Shown here piece after piece: positions 36,950 to 46,064 of a stretch of 64,000 bases of DNA. The DNA is taken from the NCBI RefSeq assembly GCF_023336755.1, contig NZ_JALZWP010000005.1, positions 62,001 through 126,000 on the forward strand, read 5' to 3'. The notes beneath the pieces are model-generated. The model was not told the DNA's origin. It ran no database searches and saw only the letters and a list, made by a program, of their open reading frames with translations. Made by a program: the position numbers and the translations under genes. Position 1 is the stretch's first letter; the number at the start of each line of letters is the position of its first letter. Origin of the DNA: Roseinatronobacter domitianus (lineage in GTDB: Bacteria > Pseudomonadota > Alphaproteobacteria > Rhodobacterales > Rhodobacteraceae).

Positions 36950-38575
36950 TTACAGATCACGCACCTGTGCGCGCAGCTCGAATTTCTGGATTTTACCGGT
37001 CGAGGTCTTGGGCAATTCCAGCACAATCACGCGCTTGGGAGTCTTGAACCCAGCCAGTCTTTCGCGGCAAAAGGCGATCAGATCGGCCTCTGACACGTCC
37101 TGCCCCTCTTTTAGCTCTATGCAGGCGCAAGGCACCTCGCCCCATTTCTCATCCGGTTTGGCGACCACGGCGGCCAGCGCCACGGCGGCGTGTTTCATCA
37201 GCACGCCCTCTACCTCGACCGAGGAAACATTTTCGCCACCAGAGATAATGATATCCTTGGCGCGGTCCGCAATCTTGACATAGCCATCCGGGTGCATGAA
37301 GGCGATATCGCCGGAATGGAACCAGCCGCCCTTGAAGGCGTCGGCGGTCGCCTGCGGGTTCTTGTAATACCCCTTCATAACGCCATTGCCGCGATGCATG
37401 ATCTCTCCCAAGGCGGCGGCATCGCGGGCGATAGGGATCATGGTGTCGGGGTCCATGACCGTCACCCCGTCCATGAAGGGCATGGCGACACCGGTGCGGG
37501 CCTTGACCTCTGCCCGGTCATCGCCTGTCAGATGGTCGAACCCGTCATGCCACAGGCATTCGGTATCCGGGCCATAGGTTTCCGTCAGGCCATAGACCTG
37601 CGTCACGTCAAAGCCCAAGGGTTCGATCGCGGCCAATGTTGCAGCGGGCGGCGGCGCCCCGGCAGTGAACACCCGCACGATATGGTCGAAGGGTTTGCGT
37701 TCATGCCCCTTTGCATGGATGATCGTCTGCAATACGATCGGCGCCCCGGCAAGATGGGTCGCGCCCTCTTCTGCGATGGCGTCATAAACCCCAGCGGCTG
37801 TCACGTCGCGCAGGCAGAGCATGGCCCCACCCAGCGCAGGCAGCATCCACGGATGACACCATGCGTTGCAATGAAACATCGGCACGATGGTCAGGTAGCG
37901 CGGGAATAAGGTCATTTGCCAAGACATCGGCTGCGACAAGGTAGACAGATATGCCCCACGGTGATGATAAACCACGCCTTTGGGCCGCCCTGTTGTGCCA
38001 GACGTGTAATTGAGCGCAATACTCTCCCATTCATCGGTCGGCATGATCCAGTCAAACCCGGCATCGCCTTCGGCCAGCAGATCCTCGTAGGTCAGATGCC
38101 GACCACTTGCGGCAATCCCGGCCTGCGCATCGGGCACTTCGACCAAAATCGGCGGGGTGGCCAGCCGCTGGCAGGCAGCTTCGCCAAGCTCCAGCAGCGC
38201 GCTATCGACAAGCAGCAGCTTCGCTTCGCCATGTTCAAGAATGTAATGCACCGTATCCACGTCCAGCCGCGTGTTGATCGCGTTCAGGATCGCGCCGCAG
38301 GCCGGCACCCCGAAATGGGCTTCGGCATGGGCGGGCACGTTGGGCAAGAGCGTGGCGACCACGTCACCGGGCGCAACACCCCGCATCGCAAGCCCAGACG
38401 CCAGCCGCGACACCCGCGCATGATATTCTGCATAGCTGCGCCGGTCGGACCCGTAGATAATTGCATCTTTGGGGCCGAACAGGTCGGCGGCGCGTCGCAG
38501 ATGCGACAAAGGGGTAAGCGGCGTGTAATTCGCCGCGCAGCGTTCCAACCCGGTTTCATCCGTCAGCCAGCCCAT
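36950..38575 (-). CDS. Acyl-CoA synthetase (AMP-forming)
   Basis: A 541-residue member of the AMP-binding superfamily that activates a carboxylic acid to its acyl-CoA through an acyl-adenylate. Motifs: P-loop-like YTSGTTGRPKGVV, YGLTETYGPDTE, SGDIAFMHPDGYVKIADRAKDII and C-terminal catalytic Lys in PKTSTGKIQK. AGGAGG is two bases before the first and five before the second of two adjacent ATGs, so I use the second (38575). The sequence GLERCAANYTPLTPL is like medium-chain synthetases of roseobacters, including the methylmercaptopropionate-CoA ligase DmdB group, but the acid is not determined. The gene lies alone, divergent from the Hint-like pair. Confidence 0.88.
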   Translation of the reverse strand: MGWLTDETGLERCAANYTPLTPLSHLRRAADLFGPKDAIIYGSDRRSYAEYHARVSRLASGLAMRGVAPGDVVATLLPNVPAHAEAHFGVPACGAILNAINTRLDVDTVHYILEHGEAKLLLVDSALLELGEAACQRLATPPILVEVPDAQAGIAASGRHLTYEDLLAEGDAGFDWIMPTDEWESIALNYTSGTTGRPKGVVYHHRGAYLSTLSQPMSWQMTLFPRYLTIVPMFHCNAWCHPWMLPALGGAMLCLRDVTAAGVYDAIAEEGATHLAGAPIVLQTIIHAKGHERKPFDHIVRVFTAGAPPPAATLAAIEPLGFDVTQVYGLTETYGPDTECLWHDGFDHLTGDDRAEVKARTGVAMPFMDGVTVMDPDTMIPIARDAAALGEIMHRGNGVMKGYYKNPQATADAFKGGWFHSGDIAFMHPDGYVKIADRAKDIIISGGENVSSVEVEGVLMKHAAVALAAVVAKPDEKWGEVPCACIELKEGQDVSEADLIAFCRERLAGFKTPKRVIVLELPKTSTGKIQKFELRAQVRDL

Positions 38576-38829
38576 CATCGCCTCCTGATTGCGGTCTGTG
38601 CCAAGGCCGGGCAACAGGCTGCCCAGCGCGCGCAACATTATTGCGCAGACGTAACCAACACAGACCTGAAATTGCAAGAGGCCCTCTGCTCGCAGGGCGA
38701 TTTATGGCACAACAAAGACAACAATTCGCGAAAAAACCTCAGTTTGTCCCCGATTTTGTCCGTTAACACACGTTAATGGTGTGAGCACGCAACCTGAAAT
38801 GCGTCACAACCGCAAAGAGAGGACTTCCC

Positions 38830-39570
38830 ATGTTACCCTCACTTCTTACGGTTACCAGTTCCTGTGCGCGGTATCGCACCATGCAAGATCGCGGCGAGGT
38901 CTGGCCCAGCGCCACCACGCCCGCAGCACTATTGCCCGATTTTGGCAGCCTGGCCGAGGGCCTTCTATCCGGTCGGCTGGTCGCAACCGATTTCGGCTGG
39001 CGTCCGGTCGAAACGCTGGTTCCCGGCGATATGGTCCTGACCTTCGATCGTGGCATGCGCAGGCTGGAAAGCGTCCTTGCCGCACCTGTCGGCCCGGACC
39101 CGCGCACAGGCAGCATGGCGCGCGCCCTGCATGTGCCCAAGGATGCAATCGGCAACCGGCACGCCATCACCCTGCTGCCCAGCCAGCTTGTCCTTCTGGA
39201 CTGCCCCTATGCCGAGGCCAATTTTGGCGATTCCTTCATGCTGGTCGCAGCTGCATACCTTGAGGGCTATAAAGGCATCAGGCGCAGCCGGTTGGCACCC
39301 GGCGTGCAAAGCTACATGCTGGCTTTTGCCCGCGAAGAGATCATCCATGCGGATGGCTCTGCCTTGCTGTCATGCCATGCGACGACACGGCGAACGCAAC
39401 TGACCAATCCCATCGCTTACCCGCGCCTGACATCCGCGCAAGCAACGGATTTTCGGCACTGGGTTCAGACGCAAGCCGTGGGTGCAGATCAGATGCCCCG
39501 GATTGCGCAAGTCGATGGCGTTTTCCGTGCCGCACTGCAAGGGCAGGTCGAGCGCAACCTGTTGCATTGA
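38830..39570 (+). CDS. Hint_2-like protein 1, catalytic residues missing
   Basis: A 246-residue protein whose core (residues about 40-190) matches the Hint_2 domain of alphaproteobacterial proteins: GRLVATDFGWRPVETLVPGD, VLTFDRGMRRLESVLAA, then AIGNRHAITLLPSQLVLLD, FGDSFMLVAAAYLEGYKGI and YMLAFAREEIIHADG. In an active Hint domain the first residue is Cys and the SPQHR block has a catalytic His. Here they are Gly (EGLLSG) and Leu (LPSQLV), so self-cleavage or splicing should not occur. GAGAGGA lies a few bases before the ATG. The next gene is a paralogue with the same losses. Function unknown. Confidence 0.72.
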   Translation: MLPSLLTVTSSCARYRTMQDRGEVWPSATTPAALLPDFGSLAEGLLSGRLVATDFGWRPVETLVPGDMVLTFDRGMRRLESVLAAPVGPDPRTGSMARALHVPKDAIGNRHAITLLPSQLVLLDCPYAEANFGDSFMLVAAAYLEGYKGIRRSRLAPGVQSYMLAFAREEIIHADGSALLSCHATTRRTQLTNPIAYPRLTSAQATDFRHWVQTQAVGADQMPRIAQVDGVFRAALQGQVERNLLH

Positions 39571-39677
39571 AAAAATCTTGGCCTGCCGTGGTCATGCCCC
39601 GCTTCGGGCGCATCCCCGACCTGAAAAGGCCATGATTTCTTGGCTTGTTAACCTTGTTCTGACTTCGGAGGCCAGTG

Positions 39678-40349
39678 ATGACACACCCTAACCCGTTCCG
39701 CATGACACGCGACACGCAGCTGATGCCCACCTCGAGTAGCTTGAAGGCGATTTCCGCCGCAATGCAAAAGGACGCAGAACTGTATGCCATGGCGTTGCGC
39801 GAGGATGGCCTTTTGCCCGGCACACTTGTGGCCACCGGCACCGGATGGCGCAAGATCGAAACACTGCAACCCGGCGATATGGTGCTGACCTTCGACAATG
39901 GCATGCAGCCGGTGACGCGGATTCACGATCTGACTATTCCGTATCATGACCTGCCCACGCACAAGGCATTTATCATGATCGTGCCACGGGGCGTCCTGGG
40001 CAATCGCCGCCAGATCGAACTCTTGCCGCTACAAGAAATCATCATCGAATCGGATTTCGCCGAGGAGCAATATGGCGACCCGTTCGTGCTGGTTCAGGCA
40101 CTTATGCTGGAGGGGTTTGACGGAATCCACCGGGTGCCGCTGAAAAACGATCTGCGTGTCTATTTGCCGACATTCCCGCAGGAGCAGCTTGTCCATACCT
40201 GCGGCATGGCTCTTTTGACTGCGCGCGCAGAAAGCGATTTCTCGCCGCTCGATGCCAGTGTTCACATGGCCAGACGCGAATACACGCGCTTGCCTTATGC
40301 GGATCTAACTGCGCTGGCCGCCAGCCTGAAACAAGAGCGGGCGGCCTAA
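39678..40349 (+). CDS. Hint_2-like protein 2, tandem paralogue, catalytic residues missing
   Basis: A 223-residue paralogue of the preceding gene: GTLVATGTGWRKIETLQPGD, MVLTFDNGMQPVTRI, VLGNRRQIELLPLQEIIIES, YGDPFVLVQALMLEGFDGIH and YLPTFPQEQLVHTCGMALL. The Cys1 position is Gly (DGLLPG) and the SPQHR His is Glu (LPLQEII). GGAGG is six bases from the ATG at 39678; the GTG three bases earlier is rejected. It is followed immediately by a hairpin whose loop contains the stop codon, and converges on the fadB gene. Function unknown. Confidence 0.72.
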   Translation: MTHPNPFRMTRDTQLMPTSSSLKAISAAMQKDAELYAMALREDGLLPGTLVATGTGWRKIETLQPGDMVLTFDNGMQPVTRIHDLTIPYHDLPTHKAFIMIVPRGVLGNRRQIELLPLQEIIIESDFAEEQYGDPFVLVQALMLEGFDGIHRVPLKNDLRVYLPTFPQEQLVHTCGMALLTARAESDFSPLDASVHMARREYTRLPYADLTALAASLKQERAA

Positions 40350-40357
40350 GCCGCCCG
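40338..40357. terminator. Hairpin between Hint protein 2 and the beta-oxidation cluster
   Basis: CGGGCGGC (40338-40345) pairs perfectly with GCCGCCCG (40350-40357) around the loop CTAA, which contains the TAA stop codon of the Hint gene. It lies between convergent genes. There is only a short T stretch (TATT) after it, so termination strength is uncertain. Confidence 0.5.
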
Positions 40358-40363
40358 TATTGC

Positions 40364-42556
40364 CTATGCAGCTTCGGCTTTTGAGTGGTAAAAGCGGCGC
40401 CCCGCTTCTGCCATATCGCGCAACATATCCGGCGCCTTGAACCTTGGTCCATGCGCCGCTTCCAACCGGTCACAGACCGCGACCGCAAAAGGCGCGCCCA
40501 GCATGTCCAGCCATGAAAACGGGCCGCCCGACCAAGGCGCAAAGCCCCAACCCATGATTGCGCCGACATCACCCTCGCGAATATCGGTCAGAACACCCTC
40601 CTCCAGAGCACGCACCGCTTCCAGGGCTTGCGCGAACATCAGGCGGTGCTGCACTGTGGTCAGGTCGGGCTGGTCATCAGCTTGCGGGTATTGCGCTGCA
40701 AGCCCCTGCCACAAACCCTGACGTTTGCCCTTATCATCATAGTCATAGAACCCCGCCCGAGATTTGCGCCCCAAGCGGCCAAGATCGACCATCCAGAAGA
40801 TGATCTCGTCAACATCGCCATCCGGGTAAGCATCCCCCATCGCGGCGCGGGTGGCCCTGGCTATCTTTGCACCCAAATCAAGCGACGTCTCATCCACAAG
40901 CTGCAACGGCCCCAGCGGCATTCCCATCAGCTTGGCGGCGTTTTCCACCAAGGCCGGGGCCACACCTTCACGGACCATCCGCATGCCTTCGTTAAGGTAA
41001 GGAATGATGCAGCGATTCGCGTAAAAGAAGCGTGCATCATTGACCACGATCGGGGTCTTGCGAATTTGGCGGACGAAATCCAGCGCCTTGGCCACGGCCA
41101 GATCGCCCGTTTCGCGTCCCTTTATGATCTCAACCAATGCCATCTTGTCCACCGGGCTGAAAAAATGGATGCCAATGAAATTGGCGCGCCGCGCGCTCGC
41201 CTGTGCCAGATCAGTGATCGGCAGGGTCGACGTGTTGGTTGCGAAAATCGCGTCTTCACCCAACACGGCCTCTGCGCGTTGCGTGACCTCGGCTTTCACC
41301 GCCGGGTCTTCGAACACCGCCTCAACCACCAGATCACACCCATTCAACGCCGCATAATCCGTGGTTGGAATAATCCGCGCCAGAACCTGTGCCTTCCCCT
41401 CCTCCGTCACTTTGCCGCGTTTCATGCCAGCCTCCAAGATACCCTCAGCATGCGCGCGCCCACGCTCCGCGGCCTCTTGCGCCGCGTCGATCAGCACCAC
41501 CTCAATTCCGGCATTGGCAGCCACATAGGCAATGCCCGCGCCCATCATACCCGCGCCCAGAACGCCCAGTTTGCGCACCTTGCCATCGGGCGCGTCAGGG
41601 CGGTTCGCACCCTTTTCTAACGCCTCTTTGTTAATAAACAGTGACCGGATCATCGCGCCGGAGGACGGGTTCATCAAAACACTTGTGAACCAGCGCGACT
41701 CTATCTTCAGTGCGGTGTCAAACGGCACCAATGCCCCCTCATAGACTGCCGACAAAAGTGCCTTGGCCGCCGGGTAAACACCTTGCGTCTTGCCGTTAAT
41801 CATGGCCGAAGCCCCGACAAAGGTCATGAACCCCGCCGGATGATAGGGCGCACCGCCCGGCATTTTATAGCCCTTCGCATCCCAGGGTTTGACCAGATCG
41901 GCATCTTTCGCGCCCAGCACCCAGTCTTTCGCGCGGGCAAGCAAGTCCTCGGGCGCGACCATCTCGTCAATCAACCCGGCCGATTTCGCGCGCTTCGGGT
42001 CGACCAGTTTGCCTTCCAACAAGAAAGGCGCAGCGCCCATCGCCCCCAGCTTGCGCGCCAGCCGCGTTGTGCCCCCCGCACCTGGGAAAATCCCGACCTT
42101 GATCTCTGGCAGGCCGATCTTGGCACGCGGGTTATCCGCCACGAAAATGCGGTGGCAGGCCAAGGGCAGCTCCAGCCCAATGCCCAACGCCGTGCCCGGC
42201 AGCGCCGCAACAATAGGTTTGCCACCTTTAAGCGTTTTCGGGTCCATGCCAGCACGTTCGATCTTGCGCAGGATCGCATGCATACCGTTGATCGCCTCGA
42301 AGATCTGCTTGGCCGGGTCTTCATTAACCACGCCTTTTCCGGTCGCCAGAATATTCAGGTCCATCCCAGCGGCAAAATCGGGTTTGCCGGATGTGAGGAT
42401 GACGCCTTTGACCGCCTCATCGGCCAGTGCCGTGTCAATATGCCTGTCGAGCTGCGCGAACCCTTCCAGCGACAGCACGTTCATGGATTTTCCCGGCACG
42501 TCCCATGTGATGGTCGCCACGCCATCGGCATCGGCTTTGTAGGTAAATTCCTGCAT
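40364..42556 (-). CDS. Enoyl-CoA hydratase / 3-hydroxyacyl-CoA dehydrogenase fusion (FadB/FadJ type)
   Basis: A 730-residue bifunctional enzyme for the middle steps of fatty acid beta-oxidation. The N-terminal crotonase domain (1-200) has the oxyanion-hole region IVAALPGTALGIGLELPLACHRIF; the dehydrogenase part has the NAD motif VLGAGMMGAGIAYVAANAGIEVV (about 330-350) and TNTSTLPITDLAQASARRANFIGIHFFSPVDKMALVEII, followed by C-terminal 3HCDH domains. An upstream frame exists, but GGGAGG five bases before 42556 and the family start MQEFTYK fix the start. It overlaps nothing and follows the thiolase gene by 11 bases, consistent with a FadBA-type trifunctional complex. Confidence 0.92.
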   Translation of the reverse strand: MQEFTYKADADGVATITWDVPGKSMNVLSLEGFAQLDRHIDTALADEAVKGVILTSGKPDFAAGMDLNILATGKGVVNEDPAKQIFEAINGMHAILRKIERAGMDPKTLKGGKPIVAALPGTALGIGLELPLACHRIFVADNPRAKIGLPEIKVGIFPGAGGTTRLARKLGAMGAAPFLLEGKLVDPKRAKSAGLIDEMVAPEDLLARAKDWVLGAKDADLVKPWDAKGYKMPGGAPYHPAGFMTFVGASAMINGKTQGVYPAAKALLSAVYEGALVPFDTALKIESRWFTSVLMNPSSGAMIRSLFINKEALEKGANRPDAPDGKVRKLGVLGAGMMGAGIAYVAANAGIEVVLIDAAQEAAERGRAHAEGILEAGMKRGKVTEEGKAQVLARIIPTTDYAALNGCDLVVEAVFEDPAVKAEVTQRAEAVLGEDAIFATNTSTLPITDLAQASARRANFIGIHFFSPVDKMALVEIIKGRETGDLAVAKALDFVRQIRKTPIVVNDARFFYANRCIIPYLNEGMRMVREGVAPALVENAAKLMGMPLGPLQLVDETSLDLGAKIARATRAAMGDAYPDGDVDEIIFWMVDLGRLGRKSRAGFYDYDDKGKRQGLWQGLAAQYPQADDQPDLTTVQHRLMFAQALEAVRALEEGVLTDIREGDVGAIMGWGFAPWSGGPFSWLDMLGAPFAVAVCDRLEAAHGPRFKAPDMLRDMAEAGRRFYHSKAEAA

Positions 42557-42567
42557 CGTCCCCTCCC

Positions 42568-43779
42568 TTACACGCGCTCGATGATGGTCGCGGCGCCCAT
42601 TCCAGACGCAACACACAAAGTGGCAAGGCCAGTGCCTTGTCCGGTGCGCTCCATCTCATCCAGCAGCGTGCCTATAATAATGGCCCCGGTCGCGCCCAGC
42701 GGGTGGCCCATGGCAATCGCGCCGCCATTCACGTTCACCTTGCTGTCGGGCACTTCAAAAGCCTGCATGAATCGCAACACCACGGCGGCGAAAGCCTCGT
42801 TCACCTCAAAGAGGTCAATGTCGGGAATCTGCATACCGCTGTCGCGCAGGATCTTCTCTGTTACAGGCACAGGACCGGTCAGCATGATCGTCGGATCAGT
42901 GCCAATCTTGGCCGTGGCGCGGATCTTAGCCCTTGGTTTCAAACCATGTTTTTCGCCAAAGGCCTTACTACCAATCAGCACGCCCGCAGCCCCATCGACA
43001 ATGCCAGATGAATTGCCCGCATGGTGAATATGTTCGATTTTCTCAAGGTGCGGATATTTCATCAACGCCACTTTGTCGAAGCCGGGCATCACCTCGCCCA
43101 TGTCCTTGAAAGCGGGCTTCAACGCGCCAAGGCTTTGCATATCGGTGCCGGGGCGCAGATATTCGTCGCGCTCCAGAATGGTCAGGCCATTCATGTCGCG
43201 CACTGGCACGATGGATCGATCAAAGCGCCCCTCGGACCACGCATGCGCTGCGCGGCGCTGGCTTTCAACCGCCAACGCATCGGCCATAGCGCGGGTAAAC
43301 CCATATTCAGTCGCGATAATATCGGCCGAAATGCCTTGCGGTACGAAATACCGCTCCATCGCCACACTCGGGTCAACCGCCACCGCAGCGCCGTCAGAGC
43401 CCATTGCCACGCGGCTCATCATCTCGACCCCACCGGCGACATAAGCCTCGCCCGCGCCGCCGCGCACCTGGTTGGCGGCAAGGTTCACCGCCTCCATCCC
43501 ACTGGCGCAAAAGCGGTTGATCGACAGGCCCGGAACCTGCTCATCGAACTCGGACGCGAGAACGGCGGTGCGTGCAAGGCAGCCACCCTGCTCGCCGACT
43601 TGCGTGGCATTGCCCCAGATCACATCCTCTACGGCGCGCGTGTCCAGATCATTGCGAGATTTCAGGGCATCCAGCACCCCAGCGGACAGGCGCACCGATG
43701 TGACCTCATGCAAGCTGCCATCTGCGCGGCCCTTTCCGCGCGGCGTGCGCACAACATCAAAGATGTAAGCGTCGGTCAT
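42568..43779 (-). CDS. fadA: Acetyl-CoA C-acyltransferase (thiolase)
   Basis: A 403-residue thiolase that cleaves 3-ketoacyl-CoA with CoA in the last step of beta-oxidation. The nucleophilic Cys91 is in SINRFCASGMEAVN, the His of the GGGIA-type region is in NVNGGAIAMGHPLGATGA, and the second catalytic cysteine is in ATLCVASGMG near the C-terminus. AGGAGGG five bases before the ATG at 43779 supports the start. Together with the adjacent fadB-type gene it should form the multienzyme complex. Confidence 0.93.
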   Translation of the reverse strand: MTDAYIFDVVRTPRGKGRADGSLHEVTSVRLSAGVLDALKSRNDLDTRAVEDVIWGNATQVGEQGGCLARTAVLASEFDEQVPGLSINRFCASGMEAVNLAANQVRGGAGEAYVAGGVEMMSRVAMGSDGAAVAVDPSVAMERYFVPQGISADIIATEYGFTRAMADALAVESQRRAAHAWSEGRFDRSIVPVRDMNGLTILERDEYLRPGTDMQSLGALKPAFKDMGEVMPGFDKVALMKYPHLEKIEHIHHAGNSSGIVDGAAGVLIGSKAFGEKHGLKPRAKIRATAKIGTDPTIMLTGPVPVTEKILRDSGMQIPDIDLFEVNEAFAAVVLRFMQAFEVPDSKVNVNGGAIAMGHPLGATGAIIIGTLLDEMERTGQGTGLATLCVASGMGAATIIERV

Positions 43780-43820
43780 GGTTTCCCTCCTCGGACCAAG
43801 ATTGGCCAATGTCGTGTCGT

Positions 43821-43841
43821 GAGTATTTTTAGCAAGATGAA
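43821..43841 (+). repeat. Intergenic repeat, copy B (GAGTATTT subtype)
   Basis: GAGTATTTTT-AG-CAAGATGAA, 21 bases, in the gap between fadA and the 70-residue gene. It is on the opposite strand to copy C 140 bases away, so the two face each other. Confidence 0.7.
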
Positions 43842-43980
43842 GCCCATCCTCGGTAACGGGCCGTTAAGGTTAATGCGCTAGCCTGAAGGCGCGGGACAGG
43901 CTGGAGAGCCGATGACCGCGCAAGGTGAAGTCGCCCCGCGTCCGATGACGCGCATCTGCCGAGGAGCGGGGCGCATTGCC

Positions 43981-44001
43981 TTCATCTTGCCGAAAATACT
44001 C
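43981..44001 (-). repeat. Intergenic repeat, copy C (GAGTATTT subtype)
   Basis: On the minus strand GAGTATTTTC-GG-CAAGATGAA, 21 bases. With copy B it brackets the otherwise featureless segment 43842-43980, in which I see no supported gene. Confidence 0.7.
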
Positions 44002-44042
44002 CCGCCGGAGGCTCCCGTCCCGTCCGTTTGCGCCAAGGCTTG

Positions 44043-44255
44043 TCACTTCTTGCGCGCCTCCAGCTCACTGTTGAACAGGCGCAATCGGTGCCCAAGATTA
44101 TCGGCCTCCATAACGGAATCGAAATTCTCGAAAATGAAGGACAACGCCTCGCCTTCCTCCAACCCTGCTTCCTGCGCAAAACGGCGCAAGCGGCGGTAGC
44201 CGTCTTCGGTCATGGCGGCGTTGAAGCGGCGGGTCAGCCGTAAGCGTTTGGGCAT
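44043..44255 (-). CDS. Small conserved-looking protein in the beta-oxidation operon
   Basis: A 70-residue, highly charged, all-helical-looking protein: MPKRLRLTRRFNAAMTEDGYRRLRRFAQEAGLEEGEALSFIFENF, then SVMEADNLGHRLRLFNSELEARK. The ATG at 44255 has AAGGA six bases before it, better than the TTG six bases upstream. It starts 11 bases after the acyl-CoA dehydrogenase stop, so it is very probably translated from the same mRNA. No domain is recognised; the helix pattern (RLRRFAQEAGLEEGEALSFIF) recalls ribbon-helix-helix or CopG-like proteins, but this is weak. Confidence 0.6.
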   Translation of the reverse strand: MPKRLRLTRRFNAAMTEDGYRRLRRFAQEAGLEEGEALSFIFENFDSVMEADNLGHRLRLFNSELEARKK

Positions 44256-44266
44256 AATCAATCCTT

Positions 44267-46039
44267 TCAGAACTCAGCCTCTGCCAGCGCCATGACGGTT
44301 TCGCCGCCAGAGCGGATACGCGCCAGATGTAGCGCCGTGGCGGGCAGTTGGCGGACCATGTAATAACGCGCTGTAGCAAGCTTTGCCTCATAAAACGCCA
44401 CATCGCTCGTGCCCGCATCCAGCTCCGCATAGGCCGCGCGCGCCATGCGCAGCCACATCAGCCCCAAACAGACATGGCCAAACAGATGCATGAAATCACT
44501 CGCACCCGCCAAGGCGTCGTTGGGGTTTTTCATGCCGGTTTCCATGAAGAACATCGCCGCCGCCTGCATGTCTTTTGACGCCGCTTTCAGTGCCTCTTGC
44601 AGGTCGGTCAGACGAGGGTCATCCGTGCCCGCGACCTCGTCTTTGACCAGCGCAAAGAAGGCCATGACATGTTTGCCGCCATCCTGCGCCAGTTTGCGGC
44701 CCACAAGGTCCAATGCCTGCACGCCATTCGCGCCCTCATAGATCATGGCGATGCGCGCGTCGCGGGCGAATTGGGACATGCCCCATTCTTCGATATAACC
44801 GTGCCCGCCATAGACCTGCTGCGCCTGCACGCACATGTCAAACCCCTTGTCGGTCAGGAAGCCCTTGAGCACCGGCGTCAGGAGCGAGATCAGCCCATCC
44901 GCCTGCGGGTCCTGCCCACGGTGGGCGCGGTCGATCAGGCTGGCACCCCACATGGTAAAGGCGCGCGCACCTTCGACAAAACTTTTCTGGTCCATCAGCA
45001 CGCGACGAATATCGGGATGCACCAGCAGCGGGTCGGCCGGGCCATCGGGGTTTTTAGTGCCGGTCACGTCGCGGCCTTGCAGCCGGTCCTTGGCATAGGC
45101 CGCGGCGTTTTCATAGGCGACGGCGGCCTGCGCATAACCTTGCAACCCCACGCCAACGCGCGCTTCGTTCATCATGGTGAACATGGCGCGCATGCCCTTG
45201 TGCAACTCGCCCACAAGATAGCCCGTGGCACCGTCATAATTCATGACGCAGGTCGCATTGCCGTGGATGCCCATCTTGTCTTCAATGCTGCCAACGCTGA
45301 CGCCATTGCGTGCACCAAGACTGCCATCCTCATGGACAAGGAACTTGGGGACGATGAACATCGAAATGCCCTTGGTGCCCGCGCCGCCGCCGGGGGCTTT
45401 GGCCAGCACAAGGTGGATAATGTTCTCTGCCATGTCATGCTCACCGGCAGAGATGAAAATCTTCTGCCCGGTAATGGCATAGCTGCCATCGTCCTGCGGG
45501 ACGGCCTTGGTGCGAATCAGGCCCAGATCGGTGCCGCAATGCGGTTCCGTCAGGTTCATGGTGCCGGTCCAGTCCAACGACACCATATTGGGCAGATATT
45601 GCGCCTTTTGCGCGTCAGAGCCATGCGCGAGAATCGCCGAGATCGCGCCATGCGTCAGCCCCTGATACATGTTCAGCGCCATATTGGCCGACACGAAAAA
45701 CTCGCCCGTGGCCGAATTCATGACGTAAGGCAGGTTCTGGCCGCCGAATTCTTCGGGCAGGTCCAAACCGTTCCAGCCGCCTGCTTTGATCTGTTCGAAC
45801 GCCGCTGCAAAGCCCGTGGGCGTGCGCACCACCCCGTTTTCCAACCGGCAGCCTTCGCGGTCGCCGGTGGCGTTGACAGGGGCCAACGCACCTTCGGCCA
45901 ATTTAGCCGCTTCTTCCAGAATTGCGCCAGTCGTCTCGCGGTCCAGATCGTCATAGCCGGGGATATCGCTTTGCGCGATGTTCAGCACGTCATGCAACAC
46001 GAATTGCATATCCACCACAGGGGCCGTGTAGCTTGGCAT
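44267..46039 (-). CDS. Acyl-CoA dehydrogenase with C-terminal extension (AcdC type)
   Basis: A 590-residue FAD enzyme for the first oxidation of beta-oxidation. FAD and substrate regions are present: [22 protein letters not shown], then [14 protein letters not shown], and the catalytic region near [39 protein letters not shown]. The last 120 residues form the extra C-terminal domain found in the long acyl-CoA dehydrogenases of proteobacteria. It lies 25 bases from the MerR gene and 11 from the 70-residue gene. Chain-length preference cannot be inferred. Confidence 0.94.
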   Translation of the reverse strand: MPSYTAPVVDMQFVLHDVLNIAQSDIPGYDDLDRETTGAILEEAAKLAEGALAPVNATGDREGCRLENGVVRTPTGFAAAFEQIKAGGWNGLDLPEEFGGQNLPYVMNSATGEFFVSANMALNMYQGLTHGAISAILAHGSDAQKAQYLPNMVSLDWTGTMNLTEPHCGTDLGLIRTKAVPQDDGSYAITGQKIFISAGEHDMAENIIHLVLAKAPGGGAGTKGISMFIVPKFLVHEDGSLGARNGVSVGSIEDKMGIHGNATCVMNYDGATGYLVGELHKGMRAMFTMMNEARVGVGLQGYAQAAVAYENAAAYAKDRLQGRDVTGTKNPDGPADPLLVHPDIRRVLMDQKSFVEGARAFTMWGASLIDRAHRGQDPQADGLISLLTPVLKGFLTDKGFDMCVQAQQVYGGHGYIEEWGMSQFARDARIAMIYEGANGVQALDLVGRKLAQDGGKHVMAFFALVKDEVAGTDDPRLTDLQEALKAASKDMQAAAMFFMETGMKNPNDALAGASDFMHLFGHVCLGLMWLRMARAAYAELDAGTSDVAFYEAKLATARYYMVRQLPATALHLARIRSGGETVMALAEAEF

Positions 46040-46064
46040 TCTCTCTCTCCCTTAATGCGCGGCG

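Noticed and set aside
38830-40349. Active intein or Hedgehog-like self-splicing proteins
   Set aside because: The nucleophilic Cys and the catalytic His are absent in both proteins, and no host exteins flank them.
43912-44199. A 95-codon plus-strand frame in the fadA upstream gap
   Set aside because: It reads through repeat C and the antisense strand of the 70-residue gene and has no supporting motif.
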